From: Maribacter spongiicola
GTDB lineage: Bacteria; Bacteroidota; Bacteroidia; Flavobacteriales; Flavobacteriaceae
NCBI RefSeq assembly: GCF_004364165.1
Contig: NZ_SOAY01000010.1
Span: 1,701,098-1,765,097 of the forward strand
Direction of reading: 5' to 3'
DNA: 64,000 nt
Under the pieces are notes generated by a model. That model saw only the letters and a list, made by a program, of their open reading frames with translations, had not been told where the DNA came from and searched no databases. Each line of letters begins with the position of its first letter. Position 1 is the stretch's first letter. A program made the translations under genes and the position numbers. Below, one piece after another: positions 53,614 through 61,650 of this stretch.

Positions 53614-54348
53614 TCATTTTACCAGTTGCAAGGTCCCAAAGACGTTAGCATCTATCCAGCCCATGTTTTTATTCTCACCTGCTACAAATACAGATCCTAT
53701 TAAATTCTCGCGCTCTTCGCTGCTATCATTATCTGCATAAGCTAGAGCAAAACCAATTTTCTTATTCGCGGTAAGCACAACCGGCTTTATGTTCGGGTCA
53801 TCATTATATATACCAGGGTACACTTTTACAAACATTTCCCAATAAGTCGTATTACCTTCTGTTTGATGTTTAGATGTAATATGATCGTTGTATAATGTCG
53901 GTTTTTCATCAACACCTAAGTCAACTACATTACCATCTAAAGCTACATGATAGGTAAAAGCATTATGGTTGAATCGGTGCTGTCCGCCAGAATTGTCTTC
54001 ATCTACATAAACAATAACACAATCATCGTTCCACCAAAGTTTTAAAGGGTCTTCGGTTCTATCTAGAATAGTATTGTCAACTATTTCTAGTAGAAGATAG
54101 AGTCCGTCTTCGTTCCAAGCAATTTTATATCTACCATTATAATCATCATGATCAAAAGGACCTCCGATCCAATTTTGGTCAATAGGTTTCCAATCCAATA
54201 AATTCCAATAGTTTTCTATAGCTCTGCCATCTAGGGTAGGAGCGTCTTTAATATACGAAACTGGTGTTGCTTGAGAATTTTTCTTGTTCTTAACTTCTGC
54301 ACATGAAAATACGCCTAAAAGTAGTAAAAGGTAAATAGTCCATTTCAT
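53614..54348 (-). CDS. CBM9-like sugar-binding lipoprotein
   Basis: This protein of 244 residues from the ATG at 54348 (the longer frame starts at GTG) has a lipobox GVFSC (Cys16) and then the carbohydrate-binding family 9-like fold. Motifs are DAPTLDGRAIENYW, WNEDGLYLLLEIVD, WWNDDCVIVYVDEDNSGGQHRF and GFALAYADNDSSEER. Such domains bind sugars, often with Ca. It ends 0 nt from the convergent DUF4097 gene stop. The most likely role is a surface glycan-binding or enzyme-associated lipoprotein. Confidence 0.85.
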   Translation of the reverse strand: MKWTIYLLLLLGVFSCAEVKNKKNSQATPVSYIKDAPTLDGRAIENYWNLLDWKPIDQNWIGGPFDHDDYNGRYKIAWNEDGLYLLLEIVDNTILDRTEDPLKLWWNDDCVIVYVDEDNSGGQHRFNHNAFTYHVALDGNVVDLGVDEKPTLYNDHITSKHQTEGNTTYWEMFVKVYPGIYNDDPNIKPVVLTANKKIGFALAYADNDSSEERENLIGSVFVAGENKNMGWIDANVFGTLQLVK

Positions 54349-54508
54349 AATACTGGTTTGGAATCTATGATGTAAACACACTATTTTCTTAATTATTGTA
54401 AGATTAATAGTACTTCGTTTCAGGGAGCAAGATATAATAAAATTAAAACAACCATTTAATTCCGGTATTAGTTAATATAATGTGCAACTCATAAAATTAA
54501 TCAGTGCA

Positions 54509-54536
54509 TAAAAAAAGCGCCCCTTTTGGGGCGCTT
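54509..54536 (-). terminator. Rho-independent terminator of msrA (minus strand)
   Basis: AAGCGCCCC and GGGGCGCTT pair around a TTTT loop; on the minus strand seven T residues follow. It lies 27 nt beyond the msrA stop. Confidence 0.9.
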
Positions 54537-54563
54537 GTCTATAGAAATTTCTTGGGAGATCTT

Positions 54564-55271
54564 TTAATGGGCACTCTTCTTCAGATAATCTCCAAAGTTC
54601 TCTTTAAATCTATTTAATCTCGGTATAGAAACGTTTCTAATATACGAGTTGTTAGGATTATTCTTTTCATAATCTTGATGATATGACTCTGCCTTGTAAA
54701 ATATAGTATAAGGTACGACTTCTGTTGTAATTGGATCATTATCATACACTTTTTTATCTGTTAGGGCTTGAATATAGCTTTCAATGATATTCTTTTGCTC
54801 ATCGTTCTTATAAAAAGCGATGGATCGATATTGTCTACCACGATCCGGACCCTGTCTATTTAATTGAGTCGGGTCATGAGAACCAAAGAATACTTGAACC
54901 AATTGGGTGAATGAAATTTCATTCGGGTCATAATATACTTCTACTGCCTCGGCATGGTCCGTTTTACCGTAACCTACTTCTTCGTATGTTGGGTTTTTTT
55001 GTTCCCCGCCTGCATAACCAGAGACCACTTCTTTTACACCTTTTACACTCTCAAAAATAGCCTCTACACACCAAAAGCATCCGCTGGCAAAATAAGCGGT
55101 TTCGTATTTGCTTAATTGTTGCGGACTCAATTTTACTTCTTCCTCAATATCTTCATGATCTGTTTCTGCCATTTCTGTGTTTTCGGAAATGGTATTTTTC
55201 TTGACTTTAGATTGGCAACTGGTGGCAATCAAGGTCGCACAGGCCAATAAAGTGATTTGTAATAATTTCAT
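54564..55271 (-). CDS. msrA: Peptide-methionine (S)-S-oxide reductase, lipoprotein form
   Basis: This 235-residue enzyme repairs methionine S-sulfoxide in proteins. The lipobox IATSC (Cys19) and an acidic linker up to residue 48 place it outside the cytoplasm. The catalytic motif FASGCFWCVE has Cys65 as nucleophile, with GYAGGE, the HAEAVEV and YNxxGPDRGRQYRS-type region (RQGPDRGRQYRS) and a DYEKNNPN end. Several periplasmic MsrA proteins are known. It is a single gene with its own terminator. Confidence 0.95.
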   Translation of the reverse strand: MKLLQITLLACATLIATSCQSKVKKNTISENTEMAETDHEDIEEEVKLSPQQLSKYETAYFASGCFWCVEAIFESVKGVKEVVSGYAGGEQKNPTYEEVGYGKTDHAEAVEVYYDPNEISFTQLVQVFFGSHDPTQLNRQGPDRGRQYRSIAFYKNDEQKNIIESYIQALTDKKVYDNDPITTEVVPYTIFYKAESYHQDYEKNNPNNSYIRNVSIPRLNRFKENFGDYLKKSAH

Positions 55272-55360
55272 AACAATTTTCTTTTAGCAATTTGTAGGTA
55301 ATTTACAAAGACCTTACGAGGAAAAGGGTTAAAAAATGTTAATGACATGAATGGATGCTA

Positions 55361-55368
55361 TATTTTTG
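55361..55368 (+). promoter_or_regulatory. Candidate -7 promoter element TATTTTTG, 4 nt before the ATG
   Basis: An exact TAnnTTTG match ends 4 nt before the ATG at 55373. A transcript starting at the usual distance would be leaderless. Confidence 0.4.
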
Positions 55369-55372
55369 AGAA

Positions 55373-56062
55373 ATGAATACACTAGTTCTAGCTCTTAAAT
55401 CTTACTCGACAGAATCGATCTGTATATTAGATACCACTATTTCTTTAGAGGCATATGTGCCTTTAGATCTCTCTAAATACAATGATGATTTGATTGATTT
55501 AGATATTACCGATCATGCCGTTTGTCAAACTTATATCGATAGTGTACTAAAAACTAAACAAGGTGTTATCGCCTACGGCGGATATTTAGAACAAAGAAAC
55601 TTGTATAATGATAAGGAAGGTTTTACCTCTAGCAATAAACCTGTTAGAAATATTCATTTGGGAATTGACTTTTGGTGTGATGCCGGTACTAAAGTCATTA
55701 CCCCGTTAGACGGAAAGGTTCATAGCTTTAAAAATAATACCACTATTGGTGATTACGGACCAACTATTATTTTAGAACATGTTTTAAATGATATTACCTT
55801 CTATACCTTGTATGGTCACCTAGCTGTAGATTCTTTATCAGGCTTATATATAGGAAAGGATTTTAAAGCAGGAGATGTGCTCGCCAACTTAGGTACACCT
55901 GATATTAATATAAACTACGCCCCACACCTTCATTTTCAAATTATACAGGACTTAAAAGGTAACGAAGGCGATTACCCAGGAGTGTGTGCTGAAGGACAGC
56001 TATCCTTTTATAAAGAGAATTGTCCTGATCCGAATGCGCTATTAAAGTTAGGTGTAGTTTGA
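55373..56062 (+). CDS. M23-family metallopeptidase-like protein
   Basis: This 229-residue protein has an N-terminal part (1-95) that does not look like a signal peptide, followed by a LytM/M23 domain: HLGIDFWCDAGTKVITP (His, Asp), LYGHLA and PHLHFQI (HxH) supply the zinc ligands. M23 enzymes cut peptide cross-links in peptidoglycan or other Gly-rich peptides. The lack of a clear export signal is unusual for an envelope hydrolase. It has a close promoter element and is divergent from msrA across 101 nt. Confidence 0.88.
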   Translation: MNTLVLALKSYSTESICILDTTISLEAYVPLDLSKYNDDLIDLDITDHAVCQTYIDSVLKTKQGVIAYGGYLEQRNLYNDKEGFTSSNKPVRNIHLGIDFWCDAGTKVITPLDGKVHSFKNNTTIGDYGPTIILEHVLNDITFYTLYGHLAVDSLSGLYIGKDFKAGDVLANLGTPDININYAPHLHFQIIQDLKGNEGDYPGVCAEGQLSFYKENCPDPNALLKLGVV

Positions 56063-56532
56063 TTAGATGATGTGTTGTACTTAGTAAAGAGTAATGAGTA
56101 TTAAATCTGAAGTTGTTAATATTGAGAATAGAAAATAGAGTATAGAGAATAGACTTGTTACGAATTGCAAAATCGGTAAGACTAGATTGCAAAGTAGAAA
56201 ATAGCGTATTTAGTAAAGCGAATTACTTGAGCAATTACTAACGTTAACATCTTAGTACTTATTACTTAATACTAAAAAAGCGAAGCTTTAAAGGAAACAA
56301 ACAACCTCTATTTTCTCTATTTTTTTCTCTCTTTTCTATTTTATAAAACTTCGTTTGTCGGTTAACGACATCAATTATCGGTAAGGTGTTTTTAGAGGTG
56401 TTGTCGTTTATCGATGCGATTTTACATTTAATCTGAAGTTGTGTCAAGTAACGAGAATTAGGGGTTTTTCAGCGATTCATCACCTAGTAAAACAAGGCCT
56501 GCGGCGTTCTATTATTGTAACAAACGCAAGTC
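56063..56532. repeat. Non-coding, degenerate low-complexity region
   Basis: This 470-nt stretch has no convincing gene. It holds degenerate short repeats such as AGAATAGAAAATAGAGTATAG (20-nt class) around 56,125-56,150 and AGTACTTATTACTTAATACT-like sequence near 56,250, and a polypyrimidine run near 56,310-56,340. A minus-strand frame there is low-complexity. Similar sequence lies beyond the next gene. Confidence 0.6.
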
Positions 56533-56769
56533 ATGAAAACAATAATAGCAACAATCTTCATCATCTTTTTAAGCTTCACGGCTCAAGCACAGAACTCTAC
56601 TGAAGAAGTAAAAGTTGAAACTATTGAGATGAGCATCGTTACTGAAACTACATATGAAGTAAAAGCTAATACTACTTTAGAAGTAGCTAGATTATACAAA
56701 TTCAAAAACTCAAGAATAAAAAGAGATTTAAACTTCTTAACGAAAGCGAATAAACCAAAAATGGCTTAG
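56533..56769 (+). CDS. Small secreted protein, family A copy 1
   Basis: This 78-residue protein has a signal peptide (about 1-19, ending QAQ). The mature part has KVETIEM, then a basic C-terminal stretch ARLYKFKNSRIKRDLNFLTK. The protein at 57317-57556 shares KVxTIxM and AR[LF][YF]K[FV]KN[SA]R[IV]K, so the two are paralogs. I recognise no known family. A TATTATTG element (one mismatch to TAnnTTTG) at 56510 could drive it. It is a conserved-looking small exported protein, function unknown. Confidence 0.75.
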   Translation: MKTIIATIFIIFLSFTAQAQNSTEEVKVETIEMSIVTETTYEVKANTTLEVARLYKFKNSRIKRDLNFLTKANKPKMA

Positions 56770-56860
56770 TTTTTTGGTATTTAGTAATAAGTATTAAGTA
56801 AAGAGTATTGAGTATTAAGTACGAAGTACAAAGTACAAAGTTAGAAGTAAGAAAATAGAT

Positions 56861-56905
56861 GTTCCAAATAGAAAATATAGCTTTGCTAAATTTTCTATTT
56901 GGAAC
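56861..56905. repeat. Perfect 16-bp inverted repeat next to the heptamer array
   Basis: GTTCCAAATAGAAAAT (56861-56876) and its reverse complement (56890-56905) flank a 13-nt loop. The right arm runs into the first GAACAAC unit. No T-tract follows on either strand, so a simple terminator is unlikely. Confidence 0.75.
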
Positions 56906-57027
56906 AACGAACAACGAACAACGAACAACGAACAACGAACAACGAACAACGAACAACGAACAACGAACAACGAACAACGAACAACGAACAACGAACAACG
57001 AACAACGAACAACGAACAACGAACAAC
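56902..57027. repeat. Tandem repeat: 18 exact copies of GAACAAC
   Basis: The 126-bp array is 18 perfect 7-bp units. Because 7 is not a multiple of 3, three units give 21 bp, and every frame is free of stops, which creates artefact frames (NNEQRTT on the plus strand, FVVRCSL on the minus strand). Perfect identity suggests recent expansion by slippage. Confidence 0.98.
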
Positions 57028-57316
57028 CAAAATCTATTCTCTCACCTCTATCTTCTCAATTCTCATTTTAAACTCACCTCTTGTAGTCCTTCTATTTTGC
57101 TTAAAGAATATTTTGTAAGAAAAAACGTATTAAATCGATGAACTACACAAATACGTGGTCTAGTGGAAGATTTTTTTGTAGGAAAACGGACTACAAAAAG
57201 AAGTAATACATCGAAAAGGAAACTTTTCATCGTAAAAACCGTACCTCTTGTCGAATTCGAAATACGTTTACTTACAAGTAGATGGTTATCTATAAACCAA
57301 ATTTACCTACTTTATT

Positions 57317-57556
57317 ATGCGTACAATTATTTTTTTACTCCTTGTTATCTGTTTGGGAACCCAGTCCCAAGCACAATCGAAGTCACCAGACACCAAAGTA
57401 CAGACTATTGTTATGCCCATGGCAGATGTAACAATAAAATCTGACGTAAACGCTCAGGGTTTTCAAACAGCTGCAAGGTTTTTCAAAGTCAAAAATGCAA
57501 GAGTTAAACAAGCCTTACTTTTTAAAACAAGAGTACGAACAGTATCTCTTGCCTAG
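57317..57556 (+). CDS. Small secreted protein, family A copy 2
   Basis: This 79-residue paralog of the protein at 56533-56769 has a signal peptide (about 1-20, ending SQAQ), KVQTIVM and the basic end ARFFKVKNARVKQALLFKTRV. The start at 57317 gives a normal signal. A second frame that overlaps it (57163-57444) has no signal and low-quality content, so I keep this one. Its stop lies 25 nt from the convergent tesA-like gene. The function is unknown. Confidence 0.75.
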   Translation: MRTIIFLLLVICLGTQSQAQSKSPDTKVQTIVMPMADVTIKSDVNAQGFQTAARFFKVKNARVKQALLFKTRVRTVSLA

Positions 57557-57581
57557 TTTAATTCTTCTCCAAGTACCTCGG

Positions 57582-58289
57582 TTACCTCCGTTCCCCTTTA
57601 GGTAACACGACAGTTTTTAAAATTTCCCAAACATTTTCGGTTACTATTCGCTGCCCTTCTGCAGTTGGGTGAATGCCATCTTCTAAATTCAATTTCGGAA
57701 TACCGGCAACACCTTCTAATAAAAACGGAATCAACATTATATTATTCGATTCTGCCAAGGCAGGATACATCATCTTAAATTGAGAAGCATAATCTGCACC
57801 CATATTTGGTGGTATCTGCATACCTGCCAATATTATTTGTGTTTCAGGGTTTTTATCTTTGACCATTTCGATCATCGATTGCAAATTATTCATAGACTCT
57901 GTAATGGGTATTCCTCGTAATCCGTCATTAGCGCCTAATTCCAACACAAAAATATCTACCGGCTGATTTAGAACCCAGTCCAAACGATTTAATCCGCCAG
58001 AGGTAGTTTCTCCGCTCAATCCGGAATTTATCACCTTGTAATCCAAGCCTAAAGAATCTAACCGTTGTTGAATTCTATTTGGGAATCCTTCCTTTGTATC
58101 TAAGCCATATGCAGCGGTAAGGCTGTTTCCGTAGAACAAAATCACTTTGTCATCCGCAGAAATAGCTTCCTTTTCAACACTACTTACAACTTCTGTTTGG
58201 GTGTCAGATGGTTTCTTTTCTGGAGTTTCTCCACATCCAACGAACAACAACACCACTAAAAAATAACGAAACTTTAATACTTTCAACAT
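57582..58289 (-). CDS. tesA: TesA-like SGNH arylesterase/lysophospholipase lipoprotein
   Basis: This 235-residue protein has a lipobox LLFVGC (Cys19). The SGNH blocks are ILFYGNSLTAAYG (Ser56; Asn where E. coli TesA has Asp in GDSL), NSGLSGETT, LGANDGLRG and DGIHPTAEG, the order of the TesA/ArE family. E. coli TesA is a periplasmic thioesterase, protease and lysophospholipase. The gene is divergent from ybbA and ybbP, as tesA is in E. coli, which supports the family call. Intergenic space is 62 nt. Confidence 0.9.
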   Translation of the reverse strand: MLKVLKFRYFLVVLLFVGCGETPEKKPSDTQTEVVSSVEKEAISADDKVILFYGNSLTAAYGLDTKEGFPNRIQQRLDSLGLDYKVINSGLSGETTSGGLNRLDWVLNQPVDIFVLELGANDGLRGIPITESMNNLQSMIEMVKDKNPETQIILAGMQIPPNMGADYASQFKMMYPALAESNNIMLIPFLLEGVAGIPKLNLEDGIHPTAEGQRIVTENVWEILKTVVLPKGERR

Positions 58290-58351
58290 AGTCTTAACTT
58301 ATTAGATTCAAAATCATTTGTTTATTTTGTTGTCTTGTACCAAAATGATTT

Positions 58352-59041
58352 ATGACAAAGATATTAAACGTACGTAATCTAAAGAAAACGTATTCAAGCG
58401 GATCTAAGAATTTGACAGTTATTGATGATATTACTTTTTCTATTGAAGAAGGCGACACTTTTGCTATTGTTGGTCCGTCAGGTAGTGGAAAAACCACATT
58501 ATTAGGACTCTGTGCCGGATTAGATGAAATCAACGAGGGCGTAATAGAACTTTGTGGGGAAGATTTAAGTGCCTTGAACGAAGATCAACGTGCGCTTTTA
58601 AGAAATGAGAAAGTAGGATTCATTTTTCAAGATTTTCAATTACTGCCCACATTAACGGCTTTAGAGAATGTTAGTGTACCTTTGGAATTACAAGGTGCAG
58701 CAAATGCTACTAAAGATGCGATGGAGTTGTTGGCTAAGGTTGGTTTGGGTAATCGTCATGATCATTACCCTTCTCAACTTTCTGGAGGTGAACAGCAGCG
58801 GGTTGCTTTGGCACGAGCATTTTCAAACAAGCCTTCTATACTTTTTGCCGATGAGCCAACGGGTAATTTAGATGAGGAAACTGGTGAAAAGGTCATCAAA
58901 CTTTTATTCGACCTTAATAAAGAAATGGGTACTACATTGGTCATTGTTACTCATGATTTAGAGCTGGCAAACCTGAACAAACATGTATTACGACTTAAAG
59001 GTGGTAAAATAGTAATCAACGAAACCACTTCTATATCTTGA
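58352..59041 (+). CDS. ybbA: ABC transporter ATPase, YbbA-like (LolD/MacB type)
   Basis: This 229-residue ATPase has Walker [11 protein letters not shown], signature [10 protein letters not shown], Walker [13 protein letters not shown] and an H-loop VTHDLELA. It belongs to the MacB/LolD/YbbA group that works with FtsX-like permeases. ATG at 58352. It is followed with a 4-bp overlap by the large permease. Opposite the tesA-like gene, this is the same order as E. coli tesA/ybbA/ybbP. The substrate is not known with certainty in any case. Confidence 0.93.
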   Translation: MTKILNVRNLKKTYSSGSKNLTVIDDITFSIEEGDTFAIVGPSGSGKTTLLGLCAGLDEINEGVIELCGEDLSALNEDQRALLRNEKVGFIFQDFQLLPTLTALENVSVPLELQGAANATKDAMELLAKVGLGNRHDHYPSQLSGGEQQRVALARAFSNKPSILFADEPTGNLDEETGEKVIKLLFDLNKEMGTTLVIVTHDLELANLNKHVLRLKGGKIVINETTSIS

Positions 59042-61590
59042 ATCTAACACAGAGAACATCAAAAGCATCATTTAATTGGTTGTTGAAAATGGCTTGGCGC
59101 GATGGTAAGGCAAGTGGTAACCGCTTGTTACTTTTCATGGCTTCCATCATACTAGGTATTGCAGCAGTAGTGTCTATTCAATCTTTTAGTGATAATCTTA
59201 AAGATAATATCGGGTTACAATCAAAAGCACTCATGGGTGCAGATTTTTTAATTGATAGTAATCAGCCTGCAAATGAAAGGGTAACTGAATTAATGGATTC
59301 TTTAGGCGGATATGATGCTCGTGAGGTCAATTTTGCCTCAATGGCAGCTTTCCCAAAAAGTCTAGCTACAAAATTGGTGCAGGTACGCGCTATTGAAGGG
59401 GACTTTCCTTTTTATGGGGAGTTGGAAACTGAACCTGCCTCAGCTGCAAAAGAATATTTAGAAAAAGGTGGAGCGTTGGTCGATGCCACCGCAATGCTTC
59501 AATATAATTTAAATCCAGGCGATAGTGTAAAGTTGGGTACAACCACATTTGCCATTGTTGGGTCTTTGATTACCGCACCTGGTAGCACAGGTATTGGTGC
59601 TACAGCTGCACCACCTGTTATTGTTCCATTTCGTTTTATGGAAGAAAGCGGACTACTGCAACGTGGTAGCCGTTTGGGATACAACTACTATTTCAATAAT
59701 GATAATGCAGATTTAGAAGCACTGAGTAAAAATGTAGATCCATTATTAGATGCCGAAAATGCAGATATGGATACCCATACAGATACCAGTGAGCGTTTGG
59801 GCCGTAGATATGACAATGTAGGTCGGTTCTTAAATTTGGTCGCATTTATTGCACTGCTCTTAGGATGTGTTGGTATTGCCAGCTCTGTTCATATTTATAT
59901 AAAAGAGAAATTAAAGGCGGTTGCAGTGCTAAAATGTTTGGGTGCTACACGTAAACAAACCTTTTTAATCTATCTGATTCAAATTGCAGGTATGGGATTG
60001 TTGGGCGGACTCATTGGTACGGTAATAGGCTTGTTGTTGCAACAGACATTCCCGCTTATACTTCAAGAGTTTTTACCTTTTCAGGTAGAAATATCTACTT
60101 CTTTTCAAGCGATATTCGTCGGCTTATTGTTGGGCGTATGCATGTCGGTTTTATTTGCATTGTCGCCATTAGTAAATACTTGGTTTGTTTCTCCTTTACA
60201 GGTATTACGTGTGCAAGAAGATACGAGTAAAAAGGCAAGACCTTATCAAATTTGGGTAGTGGTTGCCATTGTACTTTTTGTATTGTTGTTTGCTTTTTGG
60301 TTATTGGGCAGATGGGAGTTTGCATTGAGTTTCGTAGCAGGAATTTTAGTTACATTTTCCATTTTAGCGGGAGTGTCAATTTTATTCATGCGATTGATAA
60401 AACGCTACTTCCCCAAGTCTTGGAGTTTTGCTGCCAGACAAAGTTTGTTGAATTTATTCCGACCAAATAACCAGACCGTAGTGTTGATTTTAGCTATAGG
60501 GATAGGTACATTTTTAATCAGTACATTATATTTTACAAAAGATTTTCTACTTGCCAAAACCTCGTTCGAAGCGAGTGCTGAGAGTCCGAATTTGATATTA
60601 TTCGATGTGCAGACAGACCAACGAGATGCTGTAGCAAATACCATTACTCCGAAGGGCTTGCCAGTTATAGATAACATACCGATTGTAACCATGCGTTTAG
60701 AGCGTATAAAAGAGCGAGACGTTAATGATATTCGATTAGATACTACAACTAGCGTAAATAAATGGATTCTTAGCCATGAGTTTAGAACAACCTATAGAGA
60801 TTCTATGATCGGTTCTGAAAAGTTGCTGGAAGGGGATTGGATACCTTCTGTTGATTCTAATGCCAAAGTAATACCTATTTCGTTGGCAGATAATGTAGCA
60901 AATGATGCTCTAGTAACTATTGGTGACACCTTAATATTTAATGTTCAAGGAAAATTAATGACTACCGTGGTGGGTAATATTCGTCAAGTAGATTGGGCGC
61001 GTATGCAACTTAATTTCTCAATTGTCTTCCCTAAAGGAGTGTTAGAGAATGCACCACAATTTCATGTGGTTACCACAAATGCACCAGATAAAAAGTCTTC
61101 AGCTGATTTACAGCGAGAGTTGGTGAAAAAATTCCCCAATGTATCTATCATCGATTTAAGACAAGTAGTAACCTTGGTTGAAGACATTTTAGATAAGATT
61201 TCATGGGTCATATCTTTTATGGCATTTTTCAGTATTCTAACTGGTATCATAGTTTTAATTGGCTCTGTACGTAACAGTAAATACCAACGAATTCGTGAAA
61301 GCGTTTTACTAAGAACACTTGGTGCTCAGAGTAAACAGATATTGAAAATTAATGCGTTAGAGTATTTATTTCTTGGTGTTTTGGGCAGTGGAGTAGGGGT
61401 TTTACTTTCTTTACTTAGTAGTTTTTTATTGGCGTATTTCATTTTCGACACACCATTTGTGCCTTCATGGGTACCATTTTTAGTGGTATTACCTGGTATT
61501 ACACTATTGGTTCTTACCATCGGTTTAATGAATAGTAGAGGGGTCTTGAATAGTCCGCCGTTGCAGGTATTGAGAAAAGAGGGTAATTAA
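59038..61590 (+). CDS. ybbP: FtsX-family permease, YbbP-like
   Basis: This 850-residue membrane protein has the YbbP plan: an N-terminal helix (LLFMASIILGIAAVVSI), a large periplasmic domain, an FtsX bundle (LVAFIALLLGCVGIASSVH, KAVAVLKCLGATRKQ), a central membrane stretch and a second periplasmic domain, then a final FtsX bundle (ESVLLRTLGAQSKQI). It starts at TTG 59038, overlapping the ybbA stop by 4 bp; the next Met is residue 18, so a shorter form is possible. MacB-like mechanotransmission is inferred. Confidence 0.93.
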   Translation: MNLTQRTSKASFNWLLKMAWRDGKASGNRLLLFMASIILGIAAVVSIQSFSDNLKDNIGLQSKALMGADFLIDSNQPANERVTELMDSLGGYDAREVNFASMAAFPKSLATKLVQVRAIEGDFPFYGELETEPASAAKEYLEKGGALVDATAMLQYNLNPGDSVKLGTTTFAIVGSLITAPGSTGIGATAAPPVIVPFRFMEESGLLQRGSRLGYNYYFNNDNADLEALSKNVDPLLDAENADMDTHTDTSERLGRRYDNVGRFLNLVAFIALLLGCVGIASSVHIYIKEKLKAVAVLKCLGATRKQTFLIYLIQIAGMGLLGGLIGTVIGLLLQQTFPLILQEFLPFQVEISTSFQAIFVGLLLGVCMSVLFALSPLVNTWFVSPLQVLRVQEDTSKKARPYQIWVVVAIVLFVLLFAFWLLGRWEFALSFVAGILVTFSILAGVSILFMRLIKRYFPKSWSFAARQSLLNLFRPNNQTVVLILAIGIGTFLISTLYFTKDFLLAKTSFEASAESPNLILFDVQTDQRDAVANTITPKGLPVIDNIPIVTMRLERIKERDVNDIRLDTTTSVNKWILSHEFRTTYRDSMIGSEKLLEGDWIPSVDSNAKVIPISLADNVANDALVTIGDTLIFNVQGKLMTTVVGNIRQVDWARMQLNFSIVFPKGVLENAPQFHVVTTNAPDKKSSADLQRELVKKFPNVSIIDLRQVVTLVEDILDKISWVISFMAFFSILTGIIVLIGSVRNSKYQRIRESVLLRTLGAQSKQILKINALEYLFLGVLGSGVGVLLSLLSSFLLAYFIFDTPFVPSWVPFLVVLPGITLLVLTIGLMNSRGVLNSPPLQVLRKEGN

Positions 61591-61650
61591 GAAGAAGTTT
61601 TTCAATGGAAATGCTAACAATTGCATTTTTACTTTTCTACCTTTAATAGC

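Larger units (their letters stand above)
56770..57316. repeat. Non-coding region with tandem repeat and hairpin
   Basis: This 547-nt stretch between the two small secreted genes has degenerate AGTATTAAGTA-type sequence (56,780-56,850), a 16-bp inverted repeat, the 18-copy heptamer array and an AT-rich leader. Long frames on both strands come only from the heptamer array. Nothing else coding is visible; no tRNA. Confidence 0.65.

Noticed and set aside
56262-56447. Minus-strand frame of 61 codons in the degenerate region
   Set aside because: Low-complexity composition and no start context.
56902-57027. CRISPR array
   Set aside because: Units are 7 bp with no spacers, and no cas genes are near.
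56702-57141. Reading frames with repeated NNEQRTT or FVVRCSL heptapeptides on both strands
   Set aside because: They are only the 7-bp tandem repeat translated in its open frames.
57150-57180. tRNA-like D-arm (GTGGTCTAGTGG)
   Set aside because: No matching acceptor or T-arm and no cloverleaf could be drawn by eye.
57163-57444. Frame of 93 codons overlapping the second small secreted gene
   Set aside because: No signal, no motif, and it overlaps the better supported frame at 57317.
58316-58330. TTTATTTTG as a -7 element for ybbA
   Set aside because: One T short of TAnnTTTG; no -33 at the right distance.
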